A stretch of 64,000 nt of DNA from Pirellulales bacterium (GTDB taxonomy: Bacteria > Planctomycetota > Planctomycetia > Pirellulales > Thermoguttaceae). The notes beneath the pieces were generated by a model. That model saw only the letters and a list, made by a program, of their open reading frames with translations, did not search any database and was not told the DNA's origin. The position numbers were made by a program, and so were the translations under genes. Shown piece after piece: positions 19,687-30,054 of this stretch (position 1 is its first letter; each line of letters begins with the position of its first letter). The DNA lies in NCBI GenBank assembly GCA_016928165.1, contig JAFGLH010000150.1, positions 1 through 64,000 of the forward strand, given 5' to 3'.

Positions 19687-22167
19687 GTGGAACCGAACTA
19701 TTGTCGGATTTCGTACCGTTTCAAATTTCGGCGCCGCCAGCGCATCGTGGTTCCGGGGAATGTTATGCACCATAAACCACATCGTCATTCCAATGCGACA
19801 GATTGGCGCTGGGTTCGTTACCACCCTGTTTTATGGCTGATTCTTTCAGGCGCGGCGCTGTCGGTAATGGTTTTCGCGGTTTCGCGGAACCGGGAAGAGC
19901 AACAGATCGAAGCGAGTCTGGCCTCGGCGGCCTATAGTCGATCGGCGGCCATCGCGGCGGGAGTGGACGTGGTCGAAGACGCCGAGGACGCCATTTGCCT
20001 GTTTTGCGACGTTACCGAAGACCTGACTGGCGAAAAGTTCAGGGCCTTTGCCGATCCCTTCGCGGTTCACGAACCGGGCGTAATCACTTTCGCCTGGATT
20101 GCCCGCGTCCCCATCTCGCATCGCGCGGCGGACGAGCGGGCCGTCGGAGAAGAGAATTCGCCAAACATTCATCCCCCAAAAGACGCCTCAAAGCGGTCCG
20201 TCGCCGCCGATAATCGGGACTATTATTTCCCCATCTTGTACGCCGTTCCCGACGCCCGAAGCCGAGACCTTCCGGGATTCGACATGAGTTCCGATCCCCT
20301 GCAACGCCGAGCCATGGAACACGCTCTGGACACCGGCAAACCGGCGGTCATCTCCAGCGCTCCCTCGATCCACGGCGAAGGCGAAACGAAGGCGATGTAC
20401 TTTTATAAGCCCGTCTATCGCCGCGGCGTCGAAAACGATACCGCGGCACGGCGCCGGGAGTACTTTCGCGGTTTCGTGCTGGGCGTATTTTCTCTTGCCG
20501 AGATCGTCGAGGATGCCTTGGCGCCGTTTTCGCCGGAAGACATGCACGTAGTATTCCTCGACATGTCAGCGCCGAAAGAACGGCGGCTGTTTTATTCCTA
20601 TTGCCTTGACGAGACGCCTAGCGACGCGGACGCCGCGGAGATCGCCGACGCTTCGTTGCGCAAGGAAGTCGATTACCAACTGCAAATCGGCGGCAGCACC
20701 TGGCGAATGGCATTCGTTCCCGGCGCCGACTTCGTGGCCCGGCATCGCTCGTGGCAACTATGGCTCGACTTGGCGTTCGGCCTGACAATGACCGTCGTAT
20801 GGTCGACATTCTTGTTTATCATCATTTATCGTTTGTTTGGCAACGAGCGCGCGGCCGTTGAGCGGGCGGTCCAGTGCGAGCGGGCCGAAAAGGCAGCGAA
20901 AGAATACGCCGCCGCCCTGGAAGAGGCCAACAATGTATTGGAGCGGTGTTCGGTGGCCGCCCAATCCGCCTCGCAATCGAAGAGCGAATTCCTGGCCAAC
21001 ATGAGTCACGAAATCCGCACGCCCCTGACGGCGATCCTCGGCTACGCCGACTTGCTGCTCGGCGCCGATCCGCGCGTCTCGGATGAACAGCGTCAGGCGG
21101 TCTCGACCATAAAAAGGAACGGCGAATTCCTGCTGGCGATCATCAACGACATCCTCGACTTGTCGAAAATCGAAGCCGGACGACTGGAGGTCGAACGCAC
21201 CGTCTGCTCGCCGGGTAAAATACTGGCCGATTTGCGGTCGTTGATGAGCGTCGGCGCGGAAGCCAAGGGATTAACCTTCACCGTCGAATACGAGGGCGCG
21301 CTGCCAGAAACCATTCTTTCCGATCCCGTTCGCCTGCGGCAGATACTGTTGAACCTGATCGCCAACGCCATCAAGTTCACCCGCGCCGGCGGGGTGCGAG
21401 TTACGGCCCGCTTCGAGTCCGACCCTTCGCTGGAACACAAGTTGCGGTTCGACGTGGCCGACACCGGCATCGGCATCAGCGAGGAACAAATGCGGCGGCT
21501 GTTCCAGCCGTTTTCACAGGCAGACGGCGCGACGACCCGTCGGTTCGGCGGGTCCGGCCTGGGGCTGACGATCAGCAAACGACTGGCCCTCATGCTCGGC
21601 GGCGACATCACCGTCCGCAGCACGCCCGGCGAAGGGAGCGTTTTCAGCGTCACGGTGGCTACCGGCCCGTTGGAGAGCGTTACCTTTCGCGACCACTCGC
21701 CGGACGAGGCGGTCGAAGAGGCGGCCGCCTCCTCGGCCGCGTCTCCGGCGCTCCACGGCCGCATCCTCCTGGCCGAGGACGGGCCGGACAATCAACGCTT
21801 GATCTCCTTCCTGCTCCGCAAGGCCGGCGCCGAGGTGGAGGTGGCCGAAAACGGAAAGGAAGCGGTTCGCATGGTGCTCGCCTCCAACGGCGGCCAAACC
21901 CGCAAAGAATGGCCCTTCGATCTGGTTTTGATGGACATCCAAATGCCGGTGATGGACGGCTACGAGGCCACGCAACGTCTGCGGGAAGGGGGCTACCCCG
22001 GGCCGATCATCGCGCTGACCGCGTACGCCATGCCCAAGGACGTGCAGCGCTGCCTGGAAGTCGGTTGCGACTTGCATCTGTCCAAGCCGATCAACTTCGA
22101 CACGCTGCTGCAAGCGGTGGCTCAAAACCTGAAGGTTCGCTCGCCCGCCGGCGAAAGAACTGTCTAG
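19687..22167 (+). CDS. CHASE-domain hybrid sensor histidine kinase with C-terminal receiver
   Basis: Periplasmic CHASE-like region; HisKA FLANMSHEIRTPLTAILGYADLLL; HATPase GTGIGISEEQMRRLF / GSGLGLTISKRLALMLGG; REC VLMDIQMPVMDGYEATQRLR. Confidence 0.92.
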   Translation: MEPNYCRISYRFKFRRRQRIVVPGNVMHHKPHRHSNATDWRWVRYHPVLWLILSGAALSVMVFAVSRNREEQQIEASLASAAYSRSAAIAAGVDVVEDAEDAICLFCDVTEDLTGEKFRAFADPFAVHEPGVITFAWIARVPISHRAADERAVGEENSPNIHPPKDASKRSVAADNRDYYFPILYAVPDARSRDLPGFDMSSDPLQRRAMEHALDTGKPAVISSAPSIHGEGETKAMYFYKPVYRRGVENDTAARRREYFRGFVLGVFSLAEIVEDALAPFSPEDMHVVFLDMSAPKERRLFYSYCLDETPSDADAAEIADASLRKEVDYQLQIGGSTWRMAFVPGADFVARHRSWQLWLDLAFGLTMTVVWSTFLFIIIYRLFGNERAAVERAVQCERAEKAAKEYAAALEEANNVLERCSVAAQSASQSKSEFLANMSHEIRTPLTAILGYADLLLGADPRVSDEQRQAVSTIKRNGEFLLAIINDILDLSKIEAGRLEVERTVCSPGKILADLRSLMSVGAEAKGLTFTVEYEGALPETILSDPVRLRQILLNLIANAIKFTRAGGVRVTARFESDPSLEHKLRFDVADTGIGISEEQMRRLFQPFSQADGATTRRFGGSGLGLTISKRLALMLGGDITVRSTPGEGSVFSVTVATGPLESVTFRDHSPDEAVEEAAASSAASPALHGRILLAEDGPDNQRLISFLLRKAGAEVEVAENGKEAVRMVLASNGGQTRKEWPFDLVLMDIQMPVMDGYEATQRLREGGYPGPIIALTAYAMPKDVQRCLEVGCDLHLSKPINFDTLLQAVAQNLKVRSPAGERTV

Positions 22168-22185
22168 GGTGGGACCGGCCCCGCG

Positions 22186-23649
22186 TCATTCTTCGGTTTT
22201 CAGGCCGACGCCCCGCGGTTCGGGAAAATCGTCGGCGTCGGTCGAAATGTCCACGTCGATGGCCGCGTGGAATATCCTCCCGCGGTCGTCGAACTCGCGG
22301 ACCAATTCGAGCATCGTTTTCATGTCCGGCTCGACCTTCTCGTCGAATACCTTCTCGCCGTTCACTTCGACCACGATCGGCTCGGAGAAATCGACCATTT
22401 TCGGATGGAGATAGATGCGCACTTTGCGGGCGTTTTCCGAAATCAGCTTGAAGCGGTTGTCGCCTTCGTACACGGCCCACACCCGTTGCTCGCGTTTTCC
22501 TTCCGGCGCGTCTAGCGTCAGGGGATACATGCGGAGCCAGTGGAAGGTGGAACGCTGGATGGGGCGGTCGGAGTTCCACGTGTGCTGCTGCGACCATTTC
22601 GGGTTCGTGCCCGGCGTGTCGTAAACGACGGTGGTTGTAGCGTATCCGTAAACGCGGTCGCGGTAGAGATTTCGCGGTCGGGCAAGCATGAAGGCGGCGA
22701 TTTTCGGCAGCTCGTCGGAGAAAATTTCGTGTCCCCCCGGCTTCTCCACGTGAATCCAATCGAATTTGTTCGCCTTGGCCCAGTTGTCGATTTTATGGTT
22801 GTACTTGTTTATGTCGTACGGTTCCTTCTTTCCGAAGGTTGCGTAGCCGGGCACGTTGATCATGGCCCGCGACGCCTTGGGGTGTTTCTCGTCGACGTAG
22901 TCGTATCCGCCGCTCATTGGGGAGACGGCCGCCCAACGGTCGGGCAAAAAGATGGCGCTGCGATGGCACAGGTGTCCGCCCATCGAGTGGCCCGTCAGAT
23001 AAATCCGGTCGGGATCGATGTTGACCTGCCGCTGCGTCCATGAGATTAGCGAGAGAATGATTGAGTTTCCGATGGCGCCCCAGCCGCGCTCGCTCAGCGG
23101 CGCGACGAGTATCATCCCGTTCTTTTCGACGATCGGCAGCCAGGGAAGAATGCCGCTGAGCGTCGCCTTGGTGGCGTAGTCGGCGCTCATGGCGCCGTTG
23201 CCGCCGTGGCCGACGATAAGCAACGGGGCCGCGTTTTCCGGCTTGTACGACTTGGGAACGACGAGAAAGAAAGAAGTTTTATAATCGACGTGTTCGCAGG
23301 GCAAATCGAGCAAGGGTAGTTGCAGCGTTTTGTTTACTTTTCCGTTTTTTCCCTTGAACTGCATCTTCAGCACTTTGCCCTTGGCTTTCACGCTGCCGTA
23401 GCCGACCCTGCCCATTCGCAGCAGGCGTTCCACCTCATCGATCGAACATCCCTCTTCCTTGATCTTTTCGATGATTTCCTCGGTTGCCTCGTCTGCCTTG
23501 TCTTTCGGCAGCCATCGGCCGTCGAGATATTCGTCCAGCGCTTTGCGAAGCTCCGGGTCTCCGCTTTCGGCGGCAGCGGTCGAATGTTGGACGATGGCAC
23601 AACACGCGACTAGAACAACAAGCAGGCACGTCGTTATCGAACGTTTCAT
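22186..23649 (-). CDS. secreted alpha/beta hydrolase (esterase/depolymerase-like)
   Basis: Signal peptide MKRSITTCLLVVLVACCAIVQHSTAAAE; LIVGHGGNGAMS; nucleophile elbow YLTGHSMGGHLCH. Confidence 0.78.
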   Translation of the reverse strand: MKRSITTCLLVVLVACCAIVQHSTAAAESGDPELRKALDEYLDGRWLPKDKADEATEEIIEKIKEEGCSIDEVERLLRMGRVGYGSVKAKGKVLKMQFKGKNGKVNKTLQLPLLDLPCEHVDYKTSFFLVVPKSYKPENAAPLLIVGHGGNGAMSADYATKATLSGILPWLPIVEKNGMILVAPLSERGWGAIGNSIILSLISWTQRQVNIDPDRIYLTGHSMGGHLCHRSAIFLPDRWAAVSPMSGGYDYVDEKHPKASRAMINVPGYATFGKKEPYDINKYNHKIDNWAKANKFDWIHVEKPGGHEIFSDELPKIAAFMLARPRNLYRDRVYGYATTTVVYDTPGTNPKWSQQHTWNSDRPIQRSTFHWLRMYPLTLDAPEGKREQRVWAVYEGDNRFKLISENARKVRIYLHPKMVDFSEPIVVEVNGEKVFDEKVEPDMKTMLELVREFDDRGRIFHAAIDVDISTDADDFPEPRGVGLKTEE

Positions 23650-23838
23650 AAAAATATCCCTTGGCGTGTGTGGTGGCGGGAGCAAGCTGAAAGCGTTCCG
23701 GCGCTTATCGGGCGTTAGGCGGGCCGCTATTCGTATCCTATTCGATTGGCCGCCGATCCGCAAGCCCCGCGCCGAATAGCGGACCTTCGGCATTGGGCAT
23801 AATAATTTACCCCGCGTCAGAGGGTTGATCGATAACCG

Positions 23839-26478
23839 TTATTGCGCCTGGGTTGGAAACCGGAACGGCGTCGGCTCGACTCCCGCGTCGGTTTTCCCGG
23901 GGCCGATTTCGACGGCCTGGCAGATCGCTTGGCCCTTGCCGGTATGCCAAAAACGGACGGCGATCACTCCATGCTCCGGCGAAATGTCGTTAAACGTCAA
24001 ATCGACCGCTTTTCCGTGGCCTTTTGCCGTGGCGGCGACGTCCACGTCCCGCGCCACGTTCTGCCCCTGAATGTCGATGCTCGTGGCAGAACGGCCGTCG
24101 GCCGCCTTGGCATCCGGTTCACAAAGCTTGATCCGCACGTAGTATTTTTCCACCGATGGATCGACGGTGAAGTAGGCCGTGAACTCATTGCCATGCACTC
24201 CGTAGCGATAGAGTTCGGGATCGGCGGTGTTTTCCACGTTTTGAAGCCTCGGCTCGGTCCAGAAAGAAATGGGCACGAGGTCGGCGCCGTTCCTCAGCCG
24301 CATCACGAACTCGGTGGCCGGCCGCCACGAGTTGCCCGCCGAATCGACGTAATCCTTTCGGCCCGTGTAGCCGAAGATTACCCGTTGGGGTCCGGCCGGA
24401 CCGCTGCCCGCTCCAAAGTCGTTTGCGCCCTCGGCGGCCGACCACTGCAATCCTTCGAGGCAAACTTCCGTGCCGCGGGCGGAAGGATTCCTTGTTCCCG
24501 TGGCCACGATTTTCAACGTGTGTTTTCCCTGGGGTAAACCGTTCTTGTAGTAGACCACCTGTCCGCATCGAGTCATTGGACACCAGAAGTCGATGCCGCA
24601 AAGCTGCTTCGCGCCGTCGAGATAGACGTCGGCCCGCCCGCCGCCCGGACCGACCGATCCGATCACCCGCACTTGATTGCCGGTGAATTCGAACTCGGCG
24701 CCGGCCCCGGCCGCGTCGGCGGCGCGGAACGGCCCGCTTAAAGCGTCGGGCGAAGGCCTGCTCGACCACTTGCCCGTGTACTTCAAGCCGTCGGCGGAGA
24801 TCGTCTCTTGCGGATCGTCTCCCCGAATCTCGACGCGGCGGCAGCCGACGCGGCGGACAACCACGAGAAAATCGCCGTTGGAGAGCGGTTTTACCGAGTA
24901 GCCGTTTTCCGAGAGCTTTTCGCGCGGCGGTAAAAGTGTGCCGTTGGCAGTGACGGACGCGGGGCGAAAGGCCAAACGCAGCACGTCCTCGCCGCCGCTC
25001 GGGGCGTAAAGCGACGTGTAGCGGACGATCCCCTTGCCGTAATGCACGTTATCAACAACCGATGCCGATCGCATAATGTGGTTCTCGCGGCCGGCCCCCA
25101 TCTTTTCGGGTTGCCAGGCGAGCATGTCCAGAACGCAGCGCAGCGGCCAAGGATGGGCGAGGTTGAACCAATCTCCGGCCGTGACGACTCCGCCCCGAAC
25201 GCCGTCGATCACCACGCCCGTTTCCAATGCGTCGTAGGTCGTCAGTATGGTTTGCCGCCGGGCCACTTCCTCGGCCCAAGCGCTGTCGGCAAGCGCGCCG
25301 TAACGGGCCAACGTCGCCGCGAACACCACGGTCGGATATTGCAACGCGTCGGCGCAGCAACTGCTCGATTCGGGGAACGCCCAGGCGCCCGAGTATATCC
25401 CGCCGGCCGAAAGGTCATAAACGCTCGAACGGCAAAAGAACACCGATGTTACGTTGCGGACGTCGTTTCGCCAGTTGGGAAACGCCTCGCGCCGGTCCAT
25501 CATATATTCGGCCGCCAAACAGGGAACCGAGCAAGTGGCCACCGGATTTTGCCAATCCCAAAAATGATGTCCGAACGTCGGGTCGAGGGTCCACCGGGGA
25601 AGCAAAACCTTGCGGAAATACTTTTCTCCGACGGCGCGGGCCTCGACCAGCGCGCCGTCCTTGCCGGTATATCCCAAGTCGATTATTTCGTTGAGAAATT
25701 TTAGAATATAGACGATCGATCCGGTCAGGGTGTTGTCTTTCCAAGGGATGTCCTCGGGGTTGGCGTATCGGCCCCAAGGCTGTGCGCCGGGGCGACGGTC
25801 GCGGTGTTCGGCCAGCACGTCGGCCCAGTGCTTCGCCGCCTCCCAGTAACGTTTGTTGCCCGTCAGTTGATATGCCTCCAACATTCCCGATCCGACGTAG
25901 GCGGTCAAATCCAACTGGATGTATCCGTGCGGATCGGCGCGGCCGTACGCCTTCCCTTTGACCGGGCAACTGATGAAAAACTTCGGCCAGGGGTGGTCGG
26001 CCGGCGTCTGGCAGAAGTCCAACAGATAGTCGGCGGTCAGGGCGACGATCCCGATTGCGGCCGGGTCGCCCGTGTAACGGTAGTAATCGGTCATTCCGAA
26101 CAGTAAAGAGGCCGATCGTTGGCCAAGGTCGCCGTTGATCAATTGCGCCCTGGGGACATCGACGGAGATAGCGCCGTCGAGAGATATTTTCCATCCGCCG
26201 TTAAAGATGTAGTGCGGCCCTGGAGCCTCGGATTGAGCTGCATCGGCCCACGGATATCGCTTCAGCGTTTCCGCGGCTATCCGAACGCGAAAGTCGCATT
26301 GCCCGTTCTGCCCGCGATACCAAGGCGCAATCACTCCGTATTGGTCCTCGACCGCCGGATGCGCGAAATACTTCGCGGCGCTTGCGGCGCCCGGCGGCTC
26401 GGCGGTCGCGGCAACCGAAGCATATAAAAAAACTATTTCCAACAGTAAAACGGTCGTGAGAGAATGTCGCTTCTCCAT
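23839..26478 (-). CDS. large secreted protein, six-hairpin glycosidase-like with C-terminal carbohydrate-binding/malectin-like region
   Basis: Signal peptide; helical-barrel W/Y-rich segments TDYYRYTGDPAAIGIVALTADYLLDF, MLEAYQLTGNKRYWEAAKHWADVLAEH; C-terminal beta-rich YYVRIKLCEPDA. Confidence 0.6.
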   Translation of the reverse strand: MEKRHSLTTVLLLEIVFLYASVAATAEPPGAASAAKYFAHPAVEDQYGVIAPWYRGQNGQCDFRVRIAAETLKRYPWADAAQSEAPGPHYIFNGGWKISLDGAISVDVPRAQLINGDLGQRSASLLFGMTDYYRYTGDPAAIGIVALTADYLLDFCQTPADHPWPKFFISCPVKGKAYGRADPHGYIQLDLTAYVGSGMLEAYQLTGNKRYWEAAKHWADVLAEHRDRRPGAQPWGRYANPEDIPWKDNTLTGSIVYILKFLNEIIDLGYTGKDGALVEARAVGEKYFRKVLLPRWTLDPTFGHHFWDWQNPVATCSVPCLAAEYMMDRREAFPNWRNDVRNVTSVFFCRSSVYDLSAGGIYSGAWAFPESSSCCADALQYPTVVFAATLARYGALADSAWAEEVARRQTILTTYDALETGVVIDGVRGGVVTAGDWFNLAHPWPLRCVLDMLAWQPEKMGAGRENHIMRSASVVDNVHYGKGIVRYTSLYAPSGGEDVLRLAFRPASVTANGTLLPPREKLSENGYSVKPLSNGDFLVVVRRVGCRRVEIRGDDPQETISADGLKYTGKWSSRPSPDALSGPFRAADAAGAGAEFEFTGNQVRVIGSVGPGGGRADVYLDGAKQLCGIDFWCPMTRCGQVVYYKNGLPQGKHTLKIVATGTRNPSARGTEVCLEGLQWSAAEGANDFGAGSGPAGPQRVIFGYTGRKDYVDSAGNSWRPATEFVMRLRNGADLVPISFWTEPRLQNVENTADPELYRYGVHGNEFTAYFTVDPSVEKYYVRIKLCEPDAKAADGRSATSIDIQGQNVARDVDVAATAKGHGKAVDLTFNDISPEHGVIAVRFWHTGKGQAICQAVEIGPGKTDAGVEPTPFRFPTQAQ

Positions 26479-26652
26479 CGGAAAATCCTCGTCTGAAGTT
26501 GGGAAGGTGGGAAATGAGGGAAACAATCGGAGCGATTGCGACCGCAAGGCGGGATTACGGGAGGGCTTCATTGTACCAATACCGGAGCGACGGTCAATCA
26601 TCCCCCGCCGTCGATTATGCGAGGAAAGAGTGGGCCGCGAGTGTCTATCCGG

Positions 26653-27192
26653 CTACGGCAGCTTGAAGAGCGACTCGCTTTTCACCACCGCATAGTCGTC
26701 GGGGAAGGTGTGAAAAGCCTGTACGAACAGACTGCGTTCGCGGGCGTCGAAGTTCAGGTAGCTCACCGCCCCCAGCGGCATCCGCCGACTGGAGTTGAAG
26801 CGGTGCAGCAGTCCCTCGCGCAATCCGGCGGCGGACAATTCCCGCTGAAAGGTCCAAAAAACCTCCGCGCTGGTCGGTTCGAGTTGGAAGTTCGTCCGAT
26901 AGGTGACCCCGCCGCGACATTCCACCCGGTCCGCCCGTTGCCCTTTCAGCGAATATGACATCAAGCGGCGTGTTTTAGGCAGCGGCTGGCGGGCGGAAGC
27001 CGCCACTTCGGTCAAAGTCATGCCCGCGTAACGCCAGCAAACCACGTGTCCCGCCCCGGTTATGTCGATTTTCGCGGTGTATCGCCGGCGTTCGATCGTA
27101 TGGGTCTCGAAGACCTCGAACAACTCCGGATGAAGTGGGCGCCCGTATAACTGAAAAGTCAGTTCCGCGACTTTTGGTCGAACACTGAGCAC
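26653..27192 (-). CDS. DUF2617-like family protein
   Basis: VLSVRPKVAELTFQLYGRPLHPELFEVFETHTIERRRYTAKIDITGAGHVVCWRYAGMTLTEV; GTG start inferred. Confidence 0.7.
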   Translation of the reverse strand: MLSVRPKVAELTFQLYGRPLHPELFEVFETHTIERRRYTAKIDITGAGHVVCWRYAGMTLTEVAASARQPLPKTRRLMSYSLKGQRADRVECRGGVTYRTNFQLEPTSAEVFWTFQRELSAAGLREGLLHRFNSSRRMPLGAVSYLNFDARERSLFVQAFHTFPDDYAVVKSESLFKLP

Positions 27193-27392
27193 GCCGGGCC
27201 TCCTTGTATTCGTTTTTTTCGATAGGCGGAAGAATAATCCACCTGCGATTTCCCTCATTATACTTCTTCCTTGCGACCGGCGCGAAGGGCGCTTTGGCGA
27301 AAAACGGTTTTCGGAAATTTCGCGGCCGGATTGCTCTTGACAAAAACGCGACGTGCGCGCCCGTTCAGCGAAAGCATATCGGTCGACTGATT

Positions 27393-27459
27393 GTTTAGCG
27401 GCCGTCGGCACGACGGCCCTTGTTCGCATCGCAAGTCGCCGTGCCGGCGGCTGCTAAAC
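27393..27459. repeat. palindromic element family E, double hairpin
   Basis: GTTTAGCGGCCGTCGGCACGACGGCC...GTCGCCGTGCCGGCGGCTGCTAAAC. Confidence 0.88.
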
Positions 27460-27484
27460 TGACATTTTCAAAACCAACTATGCG

Positions 27485-28204
27485 TTAAATATCCAACTCT
27501 TCGCCGAAGTAATGCTTGCGCGCCTCGGGATTGTCCAGCACCTCGTCGGGACGGCCGTGGCAGAGCACCTTGCCGGCGCGGATCACGTAGCTGCGGTCGG
27601 TGATTTGCAGCGTCTCGCGGACCTGGTGGTCGGTGATCAGAATGGCGATTCCCTCTTCGCGCAGCCGGCGAATGATCTGCTGGATGCTGGCGATGGTCAC
27701 CGGGTCGATGCCCGTAAAAGGCTCGTCCAACAGAATAATCTTCGGATTGGAGACCAGGCATCGGGCGATCTCCAGCCGCCGCCGCTCGCCGCCGGAAAGC
27801 GACAGCGCCTTCGCCTTCCGCAATTTGACGATGTCGAACTGTTCGAGCAGCTCTACGCAACGTCTCTGGCGGGCCTTGCGGTCGAATCCCAACAGTTCCA
27901 TCACGCAGAGCAGGTTCTTCTCGACCGACAGCTTGCGGAAGACGCTCGACTCCTGGGAAAGGTAGCCCATTCCCCCGTCGCGGGCACGGCGGTACATCGG
28001 CCAGTCGGTGATCTCCTTGCCGCCCAGCCGGACTTTTCCCGCATTGGGAACGATCATTCCGCACGTCATGCGGAAACTGGTGGTTTTGCCCGCCCCGTTC
28101 GGCCCCAACAGCCCCACGATCTCGCCGCTGTCGACGCGAAAATCGACCCCGTCGACCACCCGCCGGGCGCCGTATATCTTCACCAGTCCTTGGGCTTCGA
28201 GCAT
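27485..28204 (-). CDS. lptB: LPS export ABC transporter ATP-binding protein
   Basis: MLEAQGLVKIYGARRVVDGVDFRVDSGEIVGLLGPNGAGKTTSFRMTCGMI; LSLSGGERRRLEIARCLVSNPKIILLDEPFTGIDPVTI. Confidence 0.93.
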   Translation of the reverse strand: MLEAQGLVKIYGARRVVDGVDFRVDSGEIVGLLGPNGAGKTTSFRMTCGMIVPNAGKVRLGGKEITDWPMYRRARDGGMGYLSQESSVFRKLSVEKNLLCVMELLGFDRKARQRRCVELLEQFDIVKLRKAKALSLSGGERRRLEIARCLVSNPKIILLDEPFTGIDPVTIASIQQIIRRLREEGIAILITDHQVRETLQITDRSYVIRAGKVLCHGRPDEVLDNPEARKHYFGEELDI

Positions 28205-28221
28205 CGTGTGGGGAAAACATG

Positions 28222-28287
28222 GTAGGTCAGGTACCCCGTACCTGACGCTGGTTGTGGCTGATGTCAGGTACGGGGTACCTGACCTAC
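28222..28287. repeat. palindromic element family A
   Basis: GTAGGTCAGGTACCCCGTACCTGAC ... GTCAGGTACGGGGTACCTGACCTAC. Confidence 0.9.
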
Positions 28288-28293
28288 GAAATC

Positions 28294-29967
28294 TCACCTC
28301 ACCAATCCCATCTCCCTGAAGTTGGGAAAGAAGGGGAAAGGAATATGTACGTATGGAATCCGGTCCCAGGAATGGGGCCAATATATGAACAGGGCCTTGC
28401 CGATCAGCAACTCGCGGGGAACATAATGGTTGCCTTGTCCCCAAAGCCGGCCGTCCTTGCTAAAGGCGCTGTTGTCGCCGAGGGCGAAAAACTGATCGGC
28501 CTCCAATGAAAATTCGACGTGGCGGCGCAGTTTTGACAGATCCCGCGGGAAAAAGACTCCATCGCGGTCGAGCGGATAAACAACGTCGTAGTTTGATTGA
28601 TCGTCGGCGTCCCCTTCGATGGCGATGTAATAAATGTCGCGCAGAACGCATAAATCGCCGATTTCCACCGCCGCGCCGACCGACGCCACGCCGACGGGTT
28701 GCAAATCTCCGTCGTTGGGCCAAACGTTTCCCAAGTTTTCGTCGTAGTCGGTCGCCGAATCGAACTCCACGAGCCGGCCGTCGATCCACAGCAGCATTTG
28801 GTTGTCGCAGTTGCCGAAGAGGACTTCGTGCCGGCCGGGACCGCGAAGGGCGGTCGCCGCCGCGGGACGGAAGCGCCTCATGTCGTTTCCGCCGATCGAA
28901 AGGGTCGCTTTTCCCGTCGAAACGTCGATGCGGCAGCGGAAATCCCGCCCCCCTTTGCGCAACTCGAAGATCAACTCTCCGCTCTCGCCTTGCACGTCCA
29001 CCGTGCAGCGCAGGACCAGGTCGCCGACCCAATGTTGGCCAAGACTGTTCGGCGGCGGGGCCGGATGCTGGCCCATCTCGCGGCTGGTGTCGTAGGCCTC
29101 GAAGTCGGTAATCAATCGCGGTTTGACTTCTTCCGACACGATCCCGTTGTTCCGGTAGTAATCGCCCCATTGCTCGTATGATGGGACGCGGTGTTCGTAG
29201 CGGAGCCAGTTTTCGCCCTCCCCGTCGGTTTGGAACGCGACGTGGTCGTCGCATTTCCAATTTCCTTCCCTTCGCCACCGGTCGGGCCAGCCGAGCGCGG
29301 CTATGCGGGGCATATATCGGTTGTCGAACACCGGTTGCAGCATTGCCAGCAGTTTATCCGGCGGCTTGCGTTCGAGGTGGAAGTCGGCGTCTTCCTTTCC
29401 GTCGCGGCTGATCCATATATTGCCGTCTTGGATGCGGACCGTCTCGTTCGGCAGGCCGATCAGACGCTTGATGAAGTTCGTATCCGAATTGGTCTTCTCG
29501 TCGCCCGGAAATTTAAAGACGATCACGTCCCACCGCTCCGGCTCGCGGAACTGATAGATCAGCTTGCCCACCAGTATCCTGTCGCCGCTGTACGACTTTT
29601 GATATTCCTTGAAATCGTACGCGCTGAAATCCTTGGCGTTCGGCGGCGGCAGCGCGGCGGTGTATCGGCACATCGGACACGTGCCGGCGGCCACCGGCGC
29701 GCCGCCGGGTTCCACTTCGCGGCTGGCGCTGAGTTGATAGGGGCAGCCGCACCGCGGACATACCAAATCCTTGTGGAGGCCCATCAGCGTCGGGGCCATC
29801 GAGCCGGTGGGAATCACGAACGCCTCGGCCTCGAACGCGCGAAACAAGAACGCCAGAATAAAGGCGATGACGACCGACTCGATCGTCTCGCGGACGGCGG
29901 CCGAGGAGAGGACGTGGCCGTGGGAGGGGGATTGCTGCTGTTTATGCGGAGTGTATTTTTTGCTCAT
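28294..29967 (-). CDS. lepB: signal peptidase I, enlarged (zinc ribbon plus LamG-like insert)
   Basis: VIPTGSMAPTLMG; FIKRLIGLPNETVRI; FALGDNSAFSKDGRLWG; inserted CPRCGCPY...GTCPMCRY. Confidence 0.9.
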   Translation of the reverse strand: MSKKYTPHKQQQSPSHGHVLSSAAVRETIESVVIAFILAFLFRAFEAEAFVIPTGSMAPTLMGLHKDLVCPRCGCPYQLSASREVEPGGAPVAAGTCPMCRYTAALPPPNAKDFSAYDFKEYQKSYSGDRILVGKLIYQFREPERWDVIVFKFPGDEKTNSDTNFIKRLIGLPNETVRIQDGNIWISRDGKEDADFHLERKPPDKLLAMLQPVFDNRYMPRIAALGWPDRWRREGNWKCDDHVAFQTDGEGENWLRYEHRVPSYEQWGDYYRNNGIVSEEVKPRLITDFEAYDTSREMGQHPAPPPNSLGQHWVGDLVLRCTVDVQGESGELIFELRKGGRDFRCRIDVSTGKATLSIGGNDMRRFRPAAATALRGPGRHEVLFGNCDNQMLLWIDGRLVEFDSATDYDENLGNVWPNDGDLQPVGVASVGAAVEIGDLCVLRDIYYIAIEGDADDQSNYDVVYPLDRDGVFFPRDLSKLRRHVEFSLEADQFFALGDNSAFSKDGRLWGQGNHYVPRELLIGKALFIYWPHSWDRIPYVHIPFPFFPNFREMGLVR

Positions 29968-29992
29968 TCAGGTAACAAGTTGTTTAACATGG

Positions 29993-30048
29993 GTAGGTCA
30001 GGCTATGCCTGACAATGGCCTAATTACGTCAGGCACAGCCTGACCTAC
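29993..30048. repeat. palindromic element family A, variant arms
   Basis: GTAGGTCAGGCTATGCCTGAC ... GTCAGGCACAGCCTGACCTAC. Confidence 0.88.
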
Positions 30049-30054
30049 AAGCAA